From Chrysemys picta bellii (lineage: Eukaryota > Chordata > Testudines > Emydidae), in assembly GCF_011386835.1 (NCBI RefSeq), contig NC_088796.1:87899468-87963467 (forward strand): a DNA stretch of 64,000 nucleotides, written 5' to 3'. The position numbers and the translations under genes are program-made. The notes below the pieces were generated by a model. That model saw nothing but the letters and a program-made list of their open reading frames with translations. It had not been told where the DNA came from and did not search any database. Of the stretch, positions 21,741 to 34,667 are shown piece by piece (within the stretch, counting starts at the first letter, position 1; every line of letters starts with the position of its first letter).

Positions 21741-22513
21741 TGACCTTAAAAGATCAAACAGGAAAGTGTTTCAGATGAATGAACTGCCGATCATGGGAGG
21801 AAAAGTTTTGTTTCTCACAGTAGTATGAAAATAATGCATTATAGAGGGATTTTCTCCTCAGAAAGGTAAGTACCATATATTCAATCAAAGATAAACATGT
21901 TTAAATTCCACTTAAAAAATATATACACACACAACCCACTCTCCTGACTGTAACCGTTCAGATACTCTGCAGGCTGCTTGGTCATGCCCATCAACAAGGG
22001 ATCCATATGCCTTAGTCATTGCTTTTTCAGAACCTCTTTTGGGAGCCGGAGTGGACTTTACCAGTTTTGGCATCCTGAAGATTTGCTAGTCTCTAAAATC
22101 CAGAAGAAACTGGATCTGAATCGGACCAAGTTGTACTGACATTACCACAGCTGGATAATGTTTGCCAACAATGGTGCCTTTTTAATATGCACTTTCCCAC
22201 TAGGAATTGGACAACCTCAACTGAGCTGAGTGGCCAGAGTGAATGGCCTATGGAGGCTGAACTAAGCTAGGGATGGTTCCTCTGACTAAAGGCGGAGGCA
22301 TATCAGTAGGATTGTACAGAGAAGCTTGTTCTCTCACTGTCCAGGTTTGTGTCTGGTTGACAGAGGACTTCAGTGTCCAAGCATGTCAATGTGACACCTC
22401 TCATATACACACACCTTAAGGAAATCAACTTTAAGGGAAATATGACTTTATGCTGTAAACTCAGGAGACGCATACACCCTGTACTGAAGTGAGAACAACA
22501 GGGTTTTATTCAC

Positions 22514-23571
22514 AAAAAGAACAGGAGTACTTGTGGCACCTTAGAGACTAAGAAATTTATTTGAGCATAAGCTTTCGTGGGCTCCAGACCACTTCATTAA
22601 TAATAAATGGAGATATCCCATCTCCTAGAACTGGAAGGGACCTTAAAAGGTCATCGAGTCCAGCCCCCTGCCTTCACTAGCAGGACCGATTTTGCCCCAG
22701 ATCCCTAAGTGGCCCCCTCAAGGATTGAACTCATAAACCTGGGTTTAGCAGGCCAATGCTCAAACTGAGCTATCCCTCCCCCCCATCATCGGATGCACAG
22801 AATGGAACACACAGAAAGAAGATATTTATACGTACAGAGAACATGAAAAGGTGGGAGTAGCCATACCAATTGTAAGAGGCCAATCAATTGAGATGAGCTA
22901 TCATCAGCAGGAGAGAGAAAAAAAACTTTGAAGTGATCATCGAGATGACCCATAGAAGGTGTGAGGATATATTAACATGGGAAAATAGATTTATAGTGTA
23001 ATGACCCAACCATTTCCAGTCTCTGTTCAAACCTAAGTTAATTGTATCTAATTTGCATATTAATTCAAGTTCAGCAGTCTCTCTTTGGAGTCTGTTTTTG
23101 AAGTTTTTTTGTTGCAAAACTGACACCTTCAAGTCGGTCACCGAATGGTTAGAGAGGTTGAAGTGTTCTCCCACTGGTTTTTGAATGTTATGATTCCTGA
23201 TGTCAGATTTGTGTCCATTTATTCTTTTGCGTAGAGCCTGTCCGGTTTGGCCAATGTATATGGCAGAGGGTCATTGCTGGCACATGATGGCATATATCAC
23301 GTTGTGCAGATGAATGAGCCCCTGATGGCGTGGCTGATGTGATTAGGTCCTATGATGGTGTCACTTTAATAGATATGTGGACAGAGTTGGCATCGGGCTT
23401 TGTTGCAAGGATAGGTTCCTGGGTTAGTGTTTATGTTGTATGGTGTGCGGTTGCTGGTGACTATTTGCTTCAGGTTGGGGGGCTGTCTGTAAGCGAGGAC
23501 TGGTCTGTCTCCCAAGATCTGTGAGAGTGAGGGATCATCTTTCAGGATAGGTTTCCAGTTTTGCATCGCTC
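22514..23571 (-). mobile_element. 5'-truncated Penelope-like element interrupted by a SINE
   Basis: Read on the minus strand, 23566 to 23366 encodes a PLE segment with LKDDPSLSQILGDRPVLAYR, PPNLKQIVTSN and a cysteine motif (CNKARCQLC). After a stop, a GIY-YIG-like endonuclease follows (VIYAIMC and IYIGQTGQALRKRINGHKSD, about 23195-23310, then GEHFNLSNHSVTDLKVS). The 3' terminus is the PLE tail with CACGAAAGCTTATGCTCAAA and CTAAGGTGCCACAAGTACTC. The reverse transcriptase is missing, so the copy is 5'-truncated. ATTCAC occurs at both borders (22508-22513 and 23572-23577), a possible short target-site duplication. Confidence 0.85.
22605..22787 (-). mobile_element. tRNA-derived SINE nested in the Penelope element
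   Basis: A minus-strand turtle SINE. Its B box is GAGTTCAATCCTTGAGG (inverse of 22718-22734), its head GGGAGGGATAGCTCAG ends at about 22787, and its tail derives from CR1 (CCTTTTAAGGTCCCTTCCAG as plus-strand inverse near 22632-22652). It splits the PLE tail sequence CACTTCAT | ATCATCGGATG, so it inserted after the PLE did. Confidence 0.88.
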
Positions 23572-26500
23572 ATTCACCCACACTTTATATTTCCAAAGAC
23601 TCTTACCCCAGTAGAATACAGCAAAATTCCTCTGAGGCATCGCAACCCCACCATTTTAACTCTTTTGGACAGGGAAAGAAATGTAGCAAAACCATAGTGG
23701 GGACAAAACTGTACCCACATATTAGGAAGTTAGTCAGTTACTAAGCAATAGGGAGTAGGGGTTGTGAGTGGTTTATTTGTGGCTAAGGTAATGACGTCAG
23801 GACTAACTGTGGTTAACAATTTTGATCTGACCAATTCCCCATTCTACCTAGATTTTATGTTATTTGAGTGTGACAGATTTTCCTGCTCTGTGGTATTGTC
23901 CAGAGATAACCAGGATCTACAGCCAACATTTAAAGAGAAATGAAAAAGCACAAAGCAAGCCATCGAGCATTAAAAATAGTAATTTCTAATAAAATTTATC
24001 TTTAGAAATTGCTCCAAGTAAAGAGTTGTGTCAATTACTGCATTAAGAGGGTGCTCCATTAAAAATACAAATACGGCTACAGTCTTACGCTGCAACAATC
24101 AGGAAACACAAATCCAGACTGTTGAAGGCACTTGTTTGTTTGTGTTTTTAAATCCTACATCCTCTTTAACATCCTGGCAAATCTGTAAGGGCCATCACAT
24201 ATATACAAATAGTATAATCTTTCAGATTTATGACAAGGCCAGGAGGTTTGTATTACAGCGCTATTTCTTTCTTTACTGCCCCACAGCATTGTATAAACAG
24301 TCAAATATAGCAAAAGCACCTAATACAAAAAAAAGAAAAAGTCACCTCATATGGCAGGTTTTAGAAAAATGGAACTAAGCACCAACCTTCTCTTTCTTTG
24401 CTGCTTTGGATAAAGAACAAATAGAAAACAATTCCATATTTAGATCTCTCTTTCAATCTGCTTCCCACTTTCAAAATTTCACCATGCCGTTGGGCTGCCA
24501 GAGGAGGAGCAAATTAAGGGCTCAAAACAATTAGAAAAATAGTGGATAATAAGTGAATGACATACTATAATGCGCCAATAAGGAGCCTGGAACATTTCAC
24601 TCATGCCACCCAGCAGCAAATGAAATCACTTGGAACAAACATGCACAGCTGTTGGCTCCTGGAGCTGTTAGGGAATGAGGGAGGCCTGCTGATTGGGGAA
24701 ATGCTATTTTGAGCACCCAATAAATCTTGCAGTCTAAACATGTTCCTAGGAGAGGTTATGCCGATTCCAGGATTTTGTGTACTTCTCAAGTTGTAGGAAA
24801 AGCCCCCATACTTTTCATGCAGCAACAAAACAAGCCCAAATAATAGCTACTGGTGTTGAGTTAGATTATCCTTTGGGCAAGCTTACAAATTCATCCCAGC
24901 ACATCAATTCCTCTGTGGCAGATATGAGAGCCAGTCAACCCAAGGGACATTCCCACTGTCATTACTGGAAGCCTTTTTCTTCATCCTGTTCCAATTCTCT
25001 TGCCTCACACCCAGCTCTGCAATGTCCTGAGCCTCATCTTTGGAAAGTGAAAGGTGTAATATCAGAAACCACCCTTTCAATTTTCTTTTCCCACTCACTG
25101 CAGCCTCCAGAAGAGCATAAACTCCACTGATTTCAATTGGAATTACATCAGGGATTAATTTGGTCCCGTATGTTTAAATATAGAATAACACAGAAAGCTG
25201 CTTTAATCTAACGGATCTAAATTTAAACACCAGATTTTATTTTGCCTCCCGTTTTAAAAAGAGAAAGAAAATGTAGGCAATATGGGCATTAGTACAAACT
25301 GCATATTCCCCTCCTCTGCCTCAATTCAATGTGTGGATCTCATCTATAAAATACACAGGCTCAGTACAAGTATTGTATAGATATTTTCCCAGTTATATGC
25401 AATGATACAATACGAAACACTCCAGTGTTTTGCTCTGCAATCCAACATGACCTTAGACCTAGGAACTGGGACTTCTTGTCCTTAAGCAGGCTGTGCGGAG
25501 GTATTTGCAACCTGATGACAGAAACCTGCAAGTTTTATATATCATATTAAAAGTTACAGACGTATGGTGCAGAGGGCTATGGAACCATTTTCACCAAAGC
25601 CCCAAGCATACTCAGAGACTGAGAGTTAGCCAGTGAACTATTCTGAAAAGAAAGCATACTAATTCCCTCTTTCGTTAGTATAGCAACATGGTCTGACCTT
25701 TCCTGACCAATTCCCATTCTCCAAGAAGTTTTACAATATACTGTACAGAGCTTTGTTCCATAAGGGTGCTTTCTAACAATGCTCAATGACAACCTGCAGG
25801 ACAGCTGGATAATAGAGCACAAGAATGGGTTTAACTTAATCATCAGGAGGGAAGCAGAGAGATGGATATTGTGTTGTAGTTCATCTGTACTTTTACATCT
25901 GCCAGTATTTTATGATTTAGGAAAGATCAATGGGCTGAAATTATTTTGTTCTAAACATAATTCTCACTATTTTTAGGGCACCAAACACCTTGTATGGTTT
26001 ATATTAGCATGACTGGATCTCTGTCAGTGAAATAGGATGCCACCAATTTATGGCCTTGGTTTCATAGGCAGACTTCATGTACAATGAAACGGTTGTATAA
26101 AAATGGCAAGATGCCACCCACATGACGTATGATATTATGATCTTAACTCGTTACACTCACATTTTCTGCAAAAACAGTTACAGTCTCGCCCCTTTCTCTT
26201 CTCCCCAAAATCTACCAACTTATGATCTTGAAATAAAGGGAAAGAGTTATGGGCTGAATAGCATTTCAACCAATTTGCTGAGGCAAGAAAAACTAACAAA
26301 ACAATTTCCATCTGCCACGCAGGCAGCATATATTACAAAAAAAGTAAGCCAGTTCTGTAGGCAGAAAGGAAAGAAAAACAAATTCTCCTGTGAAGGCAGT
26401 GGGGAAATGTAGCATAAAACTGTTGGTTTCATCTAAATTCCACTTTTTGTATCACCAAGTCTACCATAATTCACCAGGACATAAAATACAGTTCTAGACA

Positions 26501-26867
26501 TATCAGTTCACCATCAAATAGAACAGACAGAAACCTACCTATCCATTCCCTTGTTCTGTAGCATACCTAAATGGTTTTGTACACAGATCTCTCTGTCTCA
26601 TCACCTTTTTTATTGCTCTGTAGACTTGTTTCCACGGCCTCTGGTCTTTTGGTTTCATAGACCATCCCTGTCCCTATCTAGAATAAAGAACCAAGAAAGC
26701 TAATTGTGGAAATAGCTTAATAAGAAGACTGCTTATTACTGATTACCAACGTTTGTGACACACAGCTGTAAGCTTTTTCTATTGTCTCAATCAGGGTTGC
26801 CAACTTTCTAATTCCAGAAAACCAAACACTCTTGCTCCGCAGCTTCCCCGAGGACACGCCCCTGCCC

Positions 26868-27273
26868 ATAGGCGCTGGAGCACCCACAGGGAAAAATTGG
26901 TGGGTGCTCTGCACCCACCGGCAGCAAAGCTCCACGCCCCCGCTCACCTCATCTCCGCCTTCTCCTCTGAGCGCACCGCGTCCCTGCTTCTCCCCATAGC
27001 GCTTGCTGCCACAAAACAGCTGTTTCGCAGTCTAACAAGTTGTGGGAGGGAGAGGGAGAAGCAGGAACACAGCGCGCTCAGGGGAGGAGGCGGGGAAGAG
27101 GCAGGGCTGTGGTGGGGATTTGGGGAAGGAGTCCAATAGTGGCAGGGAGGAGGGCGGAGTTGGGGCGGGGACTTTGGGGAAGGGGTTGGAATGGGGGCAG
27201 GGCAGGGGTGGGGGCAGGGCCGGGGGGTCAAGCACCCATCAACGCCAGAGGAGTTGGTGGCTATGCCCCTGCC
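26868..27273. mobile_element. Nested MITE with CATAGGCGC / GGCTATG ends
   Basis: The left end CATAGGCGCTGGAGCACCCA is inverted at the right end (TGGGTGCTTGACC inverse near 27227-27239 and GGAGTTGGTGGCTATG ending 27267). Internally it has GGGTGCTCTGCACCCACCGG and a long G-rich interior. No coding function. Confidence 0.55.
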
Positions 27274-27796
27274 CCGTCTCTTTCCAACATCCCATCCCCC
27301 CACTCACTCTGTCGCTCTCCCCCACCCTCTCTCACGTGTTCATTTTCACTGCAAGGCCCAAACAGGCATATTTATTGTTTTGACAGATATATTATGCTAA
27401 TTTCAGGTTTTATTTGTTATAGGACGCTAGAGCTGGTAGCAAAATAGTCAAAAAGGGTAATTTAAAAAAAAATGAAATTTCACAAAGGTTTTCATGATTC
27501 TTTTCCTCCTCTCTTCCCATTTTTCGTAACCAGCTCCATGTTTTTTGTTCACTAACGTTGTTGTAATTTTGTGTGTGGAATTAGGACCACACATTATCAC
27601 AGCTGATAATTAAAGGCCCACTCCTGAAGCCCAAATACAAATCCATAGAGCACAACCACAGAAATGCACACCTGTCCAGATACCTGTATAAATAAATCTG
27701 TAGAAACTGACTCCCATACCTACATGCAGATACACCTACATGCAGATACACACATGTATTCATATGTACACATCTAGCATGCACTAACACATATAC

Positions 27797-27890
27797 TTCC
27801 ATATTATTTATTATTACAATTGTTTAGTGCTAGACACCCAACTAAGTTAAGGGCTCCAGAGTGGTAGGTGCTGGACATACACATAAAAAG
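27797..27890 (-). mobile_element. LINE 3' tail (CR1/L3-like), minus orientation
   Basis: On the minus strand the sequence runs GTCCAGCACCTACCACTCTGG ... GGTGTCTAGCACTAAACAAT then TAATAATAAATAATA. This is the pattern of an ancient LINE 3' end that finishes in a TAA-type tail. It is a relative of the copies at 38900-39045 and 58136-58200. Confidence 0.55.
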
Positions 27891-28078
27891 AGAAAGTCTG
27901 CAACAAAAAGTTTATAATGTTGCTAGACAAAGGTGGGGAGAAATGTATGCTACATTGGCTCTTCTGCAATTACTAGTCAACATTCATTTTTTAAGAAATA
28001 ATACATTTCTTTTAGAGTTCCCTTCTCTTTTAAAAACTTATTATGAAATGAATACCCACATATTTTGTCGTCATCAAT

Positions 28079-28096
28079 TTTTTTTTTTTTTTTTTG
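28079..28096. repeat. Poly(T) run
   Basis: About 18 T residues, possibly the A-tail of a minus-strand retroelement, but none is recognisable beside it. Confidence 0.8.
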
Positions 28097-28299
28097 TGCA
28101 CAAGCCAGCAAAATGAATAAAGGTCAAAGAGTTAGGCTGCAAATTTTATTTACACAGGTATATACATATGTGGCAATTCACACACCTCCCTACACAAAGA
28201 CACACAGTCTCTTACACACATACAATGCATGCATGCACACACTTGCCTACACAGAGACTTTTTCATACAGTTTTCCAGGGGTTGCCTAAATCACCCAGC

Positions 28300-28690
28300 C
28301 CGGGAAGGGGGGAGGCCAAGGATGAGAGCATGGTGGGGATGAGAGGGCAGTGACAGTGAGGCGGGAGGGTATGTGGGGTGGATGGGGATGCAGGGGGAGG
28401 CAGAAGATTACAGGTTCATGAGGATGTGGGGGACACAGGGGTGTATAGGGACATAATGGGAGTGCAGCAGTGTATGGAGGTGAATGGGGTGCAGGACTGT
28501 GGGGGATGAGGAACATGGGGGTGGCGGCTCTGGGAGGTGGAGAGAATGGGTGGGAGAGCGCTGTAAGGGGTACAGGGCTGGGATAGGGCAGGACAGGATG
28601 GGACGGGGAGGTATGTGGGTGCAGGGGGGTGGAGGTGCAGCAGGTTGTGACAGGGAAGGATGCAGTGAGGGGGATGGGGATAAACATACC
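28300..28690 (+). repeat. G-rich degenerate minisatellite
   Basis: The plus strand is a chain of words such as GGTGGGGATGAGAGGGCAGT, TATGTGGGGTGGATGGGGAT and GTGTATAGGGACATAATGGG. It looks like decayed tandem units of about 15-30 bases. The minus-strand ORFs of 110-179 residues here are proline-rich artefacts of this composition. Confidence 0.65.
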
Positions 28691-31600
28691 TCGAACTCTG
28701 GGGTGCCAGCGGTGGGGCGACAGACCGCGTTCGCCGCCGGGCATGCACTGCAGCTCAAGCCCAGCCATGTGAGGAGAAGAGGGCCAGGCAGCAGCGGGAG
28801 AGGCGCGCGCTACGCAACCCCTCAATAGCCGCCCACTGAGTGCTCATGCACCACACTCACACTAGTTCCTCCCCTGCCCTGACCCAGCCAATGGGAGCTG
28901 CGCTTCTGGGTGGGGGATGGGGCAGCACGCAGACCCCCCCCGGCCGCCCCTAAGGCTAGGAGCCAGATATTCCGACTGCTCCCCGACCCGGGAGCTGCGT
29001 GGTGCAGCGGCTAGCAGGGAGCCTGCCAGCCCCACTGAGTCGCGCAGTGGCGCCACCGACCGGACAGTCAATGGCCTGGTCAGGGGTGCTGATCGGAGCC
29101 TCCAGGATCCCTTTTTGACTGGGTGTTCTGGTCCAAAACCAGACACCTGGTCACCCTAGTGTCAATATGTTTGTGACTAAATTATTCAAATTCTTTTAGT
29201 GAAACTTCTAAACTAGGTTTTCTCAAAAGACTATGCTCAAACATGCTCAGCCTAGATAAGCATATCAAAAGAGACACTGTCAAGGTTATTAAGGTTTAAA
29301 AAAATGTTAACTGACCTTGGGCAGTGGATGCACCTGGAAAGTCCCAGCTTCTGCACAACAAAAAGTAGGTTTGTTGTTTTTCCCTCTCCTTTCAAGCCAA
29401 TCTATCCTCTCTTCCCAAATTTTAAACACAATGGCTGATACATAAACATAATACTCTCTAAGAGCAAGCAAGCCCATGCATGCATACAGGGTTGATGATA
29501 TTTATTATTAGGCTAACAGTCTCAAAGAATTGAGAGGCTTCAGCCAGTTGTAAAGCAGAAACAGAGCAATAAAGTGGTGGCCCATTGTTCTGTGACTACA
29601 AATAAAAGGCAACTGTATGCAGGAAATAATTAACCAATGAAGGGAAAAAATGCTTTTTCTGTGGTTTGGTTACTACCAACACAGACTATAGATTTCTTTA
29701 TAGCAACTTCCTCAAAAACAGGAGAGGAGGAACCCCACATAACCAAATCTAACATTGCTATGAGAGAAAAGAAAGGAAATACGATTGGGTTAGGGGATCT
29801 AATAAGGAACAAACAGTCCCCAAAATATCCCTTAAGCCTGAAGCATGGTTAGGAGACTGCAGCTTTACGCGCCCTACAACTAAATTCTGCATTACTCATC
29901 CGTAAAGTCATCAATGCTTAGAATATATGTCTAGGGAGCACAGGTAGCTCTCTCTATAATTCTATCAGCTGAAGCTTCAGCCCAGAAGGAGAATACAACG
30001 TAAGTAGAGCTAAAGGGAACAAACGATTTTGGCCATACTGGAAGCCTCTTGGATGCTGTATTCAATCCACCTACACCTACAGTCCACACTGAGCTGCTTC
30101 GTTTCCTTGTTTGGGGGCTTACAACAAAACAGCTTCTGACTCCCAGTACGGGGAGTCTGTAAAATTATGCCTATCGTATGTGCCAGGATATCCATTTGTG
30201 TATGCAAACTAGAGCATGCAACCACAAGAACTGTGGAATTAAGAAGACCCACTAAAAACTTTGGCCGTAAACTTCTAAGGATCTAACCTAAGCCTTTAAA
30301 AACCTAGAAAAATTGTTTTTCTATGTAAAATTGAGCTTTTCATTACACTAATTTTTTTTCAATAAGTGTCTACTTCTGGTTAAAAATGTTGATATTTTTC
30401 TCAAAAACTGAATCTCCATGAGAGTTATAGTTTCATGCCCTTGTGTCCCCATGCTCCTCTATGGGCTGGACTCCCCTGCTGGACTTCATCTCCCCTGATA
30501 CACCACAGACAGTCTTTGGACATGTACTCTGACCAAGGATTGCCTTATCACCTTGCAGGAAGCAACATGGCAAGAAGAGAGGGAAGGAGGGGCGGCAGAA
30601 TAATTCTTCCATGTAATTGGCTCTCACCTGCGTAACTGCAAGGAGACGCTACATTGGGGCAGCTGAATCACTGAAAGATGATGATGGAAAAAAAGCTTAG
30701 AATGTAGAAGACACTACAACTCTCTGAAATGGTTTTTAAAGATGTATTTTACATGTTCATTTCATACATTTCATATTACTGCACTTAATAGCTGGAAAAC
30801 AAACGTACAGGTTTGTGATTACTGTGCCTTCTCCAAATGTCCCTATGTTTAAACTGTCCATGGGAAATATTATTGCAATGAAATCATTATTCACTGTAAA
30901 TGTGCACAACACAAATAGGAGGGATATACTGTTAGTACAGTTAAGCAAGCATCCTAGACCATGCGAGGTCTTAGACAGGGTAACGTGACTAGTGATAGTC
31001 CTACTAGACCAGTGGTGTCCCACATCTGGCCCTGGAGACAGTGTCCAACAATGGCAGCCAAGGGCAATTGTGTTATACATATTTAATTATGAAATGACAA
31101 CATACTCCCTAATTGGTGTTTAAATCAGCCCATTCCTGGGTGGAGCAGGTAAGGGGCGCTGCCTCCCACGGTTGCCCCTGCAGCCTCTGGAACAGCTCCA
31201 TGTGAGCAGGGAGTACTCTGAGCAGCTGTTTTCTCTTTCCTGTTGCAGCTGCTCAGCACCCTCCTGCTCCAGCAGGGAGGAGTGTAGCTCTGGTAGCTCC
31301 GTTGCTTGCTTACCAACTGGGCTGTGGCAGCCCCAGTGAGAGCAAGGCAGGAGCTCGGCTGGTTCTGCTGAGTCTAGCAGAGTGCCTTGCAAAGGCCGGC
31401 TCCCCACTGCTACACAGACATGCGGGGGAAGGAGCAGCAGAGAACTATCAGCTACTTACAGCTTCCTCGATATTCTGCCCCAGCACAGTTTAGTGCAGCC
31501 TAGGTCTTGCTCTAGCTGTTGCCAAACAGCTACAGTCCCTTAGCGACTATAAACGAGCTGGAGATAACTGAAGTACAGTTCATTCCAGCATGGCCATTTC

Positions 31601-31954
31601 CTACCCCCAATGTGCCCCATGAGAAGCTGTAAGGAGGGAGATATAGGAGCCAGTTATGTTAGCTCCGTGTCACATGCGGACTTTCCCTCTGGGGATTTCC
31701 TGGTGTATGGGACTTGTGGGTGGCACCTGCTCCTTTTGAGTTGCCCAAGTGGCACAAAAGGGAACAGAACAAGGTAGATAATTTGCCCCCAAGTACTGAT
31801 TCTGGCCCCTTAGTCCTTTTGAAATCGTGTTTGACCCTAAGGCTGAAAACCCCGGACACCCAAGTGCCGCACAGTGGGGAGGTGAGAACTGTACTGCACA
31901 AGGGAATGACCCATTTCATAGCAGTTTGTATCTCACAGGAACATACCTAGAGGT

Positions 31955-32080
31955 TTTTAACAATAGGTTAGAGAAACACCTGTCAGGCATGGTCAAGTTA
32001 TTACTTAGTCCCACCTTGAGTGCAGGGGACTAGACTGGATTGAGGTCCCTTCCAGTCCCACACTTCTCTGATTCCATACA
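31955..32080 (+). mobile_element. CR1 LINE 3' end, truncated
   Basis: GTTAGAGAAACACCTGTCAG, GCATGGTCAAGTTATTACTT, TGCAGGGGACTAGACTGGAT and GAGGTCCCTTCCAGTCCCAC are in the order of the CR1 3' UTR, ending in TCTGATTCC. CR1 copies are typically truncated at their 5' end in this way. Confidence 0.85.
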
Positions 32081-32532
32081 GTGCAGTGTGCAAGTGCAGG
32101 TATGTTTAGAAGAGAAACATTGGCTGGAACAGAAAGCATGTTCAACTGGAAAGAGAAAGGTTAATGCTTCACAAATGTGTATAAAGACTTCAAGAAACAG
32201 AAGCTGGAAGGAATGGTCTGCACTGTACTCCTATATGGTGAAAAGCTGAGCAATAATCATCAGTTCACCTGCAGTGTTTCTGAAATTCAGAAAAGAGACT
32301 TACATCTCCAGTGAGATATATTACAGGGAGTGTGACATGTGAGTGAGCTACAGAGTAGTTCAGGGCCAAAACAGGCTTAATACATGCATACCCAATCTCC
32401 ATACATACTGGACTCGAGACCTTATTGTACAATATATTCCCTTTCTGCTTCTGTACTGGTTTCAGTGTTATGTTGATGCAGCTCTGCTAAAGTATCAAAG
32501 CAGCAATCTATAAAGACACCAAAGTCTTTAAA

Positions 32533-32553
32533 AAAAAAAGAGAGAGAGAGAGA
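32533..32553. repeat. (AG)n microsatellite
   Basis: AGAGAGAGAGAGAGAG following an A-run in the AOPEP intron. Confidence 0.85.
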
Positions 32554-32745
32554 GCAAGAGACTGAGAAAAATGTGTCTTTTCTCAATCTGCCCAGAGTTA
32601 TGAAAGCTGCCAGAGGCATTTTGTCTTCTCTGTTCTCCTCCTTACCCATCTCTCCACACAGCTGACTGAGGTGAGATTATTTAGACTCCTTGCCTCCCCC
32701 CAAATTAGCAATACAAAATCTGAAATGGATACACACATACACACC

Positions 32746-33055
32746 AAGGCCATGTCTACACTAGCACTTATGTCGGCAAAACTTTTGTCGCTCAGGGATG
32801 TGAAAAAAAAAAAACCCACACCCCTGAGTGATATAAATTTTGCTGGCATAAGCGCTTGTGTATACAGTGCTGTGTCGGTGGGAGACGCTCTCCTGCCGAA
32901 ACTGCTACCAGCGCTCATTAAGCTGGTTTTATTATGTCAACAGGAGAGCTCTCTTCCATAAGCATAAGGTGGCTACATGAGCCCTCTTACAGTGGCACAG
33001 CACTGTATTAATACAGCTGTGCCGCTGCAAACTTGTAAGTGTAGACATGGCTTTA
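32746..33055. mobile_element. MITE with GGCCATGTCTACAC terminal inverted repeats
   Basis: AAGGCCATGTCTACACTAGC at the left is inverted at the right (ACTTGTAAGTGTAGACATGG then CTTT). The interior is about 280 bases of non-coding sequence with partial inner symmetry (GTCGGCAAAACTTTTGTCG; TGTCGGTGGGAGACGCTCTC). This terminal word is common in turtle genomes. Related GTGTAGACAT or ATGTCTACAC ends appear at 46585 and 60710. The target duplication is unclear. Confidence 0.75.
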
Positions 33056-34667
33056 GTTTACTAGCAGGAGAAATTAATATTTTTATATTCTTTCTGTTAC
33101 CAGAGTGAGGTCACTTTGCTACCTACAGTACTAAGAAAGGTGTACTGGATAATTCCATTGACAATTTCTGCTAATAGTAGGATCCATGTGCCAGGCCTGT
33201 TTTAAAGAATTATACCAGTTTAGCATACTGTTGGTCTGATCATGGCTAATCTCCAGCACAAGAATTAATGTAACTGGAAATAATTACTTCTTAATAATGA
33301 AGAAGTTAGTGTACTTTACTGAGCGGTCTGCTGCTAGCCAGGAAATGACAATGTTCTACATACAAAAAAGATCCTTAATAAAAACTGTGACACTAACAGC
33401 TTTCATTTTACTTCTATGCCTTCAATTTTGAATGCTTACATTTCTAATACTCACATTTTGAAGTTTTGTTAATAAAAGTATTTGAGATCCTGTAACTATG
33501 TAGGTTTAACTATAACAGATTAATGTCCCAGCTAATCAAACTTAGACACGAACAGCTCAGCTAAAAGCTTGGATTGGAATCCTGCAATTCCATGTCCCAG
33601 TGTCTTTATAAAGAAACTCTGCTCTGCACTTATTGTAGTTTGAAACACGAAAGGTCCCTTCCTTAGGTATGTGACAGTGTGTTAACTAACATTCCCTTTA
33701 AAGGACTGTACGTGTCTCTGATCTGATGACTGGTAAAACTCTAATGGTAATGTTATCTTCGTTGTACTTCTTAAAGGTCTGTTAAGCCCTTGGTTTCACC
33801 TTGTATAATAAAACAGAGATTATGCTTCTTTTGTTGAGGTCATAATTTTGTTGCAAAGAGAGAAAAAATATGAAAGATCACTGGTGTGCAGTTAAGTAAA
33901 TCTACCAAAAAAACCCAACCCCCCTGAATTTATGTAGTTTAAGGAGGAAAAACATATCAAAGCAACCCTAAACCCAAGGTCTAGTAGCTCACAATTCACT
34001 GGCATGAAATAGAAACACTAGAGCTCCCGCTTTGATCCTACCTCCCTAGTTATTCCTCTTCCCTTTATAGAACTCCTGACATTTCATTGGCATTCATCTG
34101 TGATTAAAATATATCCTAATTCCTATAAATAGAAAAGTCTGTTTGAATACTAATTAAAAATAAGTCTGGTACTTGGAAACTCTGATAAACAAAAAATAAA
34201 AAGCTGAAATAAATAGCAACAGTTGAAATGTCACCTGGCAAAGTTCTTTTGAAAAAGGCTAGACTGCAGTTTGGAGTTTTTAAATTAATGTTTGGATTTA
34301 TGCAGGGCTCTAAAACATACTACAATTTCTACCTAGCCGTTTTATTGTAACAAACATGAGCCAGATTTCACTCTTTCCTTCCATTTTAATTACTAACATA
34401 AAATTTCAATTATACATGATAAACCATGCACAGTGACCATCTGTGGTGTTCACAGTAGTTTTTAATTAAATAGGAGTCAAATATCTTAAGTTCAACAGTG
34501 CTCCTTCATTATACTGGTATGAATATATTCTCCTCAATAACTAACCATTTTTTGTTTATGAACATCTAACCAGCATCTACACAATGCATATTTCCTGGAT
34601 TGGTTTCATTTCCTCCATCTTCTCCTAAATGTCCTTTCTCTGAACACGGTCTACTTGGGGTCCAGAG

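Larger units (their letters stand above)
26793..29159. mobile_element. GC-rich composite, possibly one 2.4-kb non-autonomous DNA transposon
   Basis: The left end AGGGTTGCCAACTTTCT with CCAGAAAACCAAACACTC resembles the inverse of the right end (TAGGGTGACCAGGTGTCTGG, then GGACCAGAACACCCAGTC). This suggests diverged terminal inverted repeats. The block is far richer in G+C than its surroundings and codes for nothing recognisable on either strand. It holds a nested MITE (26868-27273), AT-rich and LINE-tail sequence in the middle, and a G-rich tandem tract (28300-28690). Whether it is one element or several adjacent ones is not settled. Confidence 0.5.

Noticed and set aside
26944..28828. Proline- or glycine-rich ORFs up to 179 codons
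   Set aside because: Composition artefacts of G-rich repeat tracts, overlapping in several frames.
31009..31500. hAT-like CCAGTGGTGTCCC word followed by a GC-rich stretch
   Set aside because: Only one possible terminus could be seen, with no matching inverted end or duplication, so no element was called.
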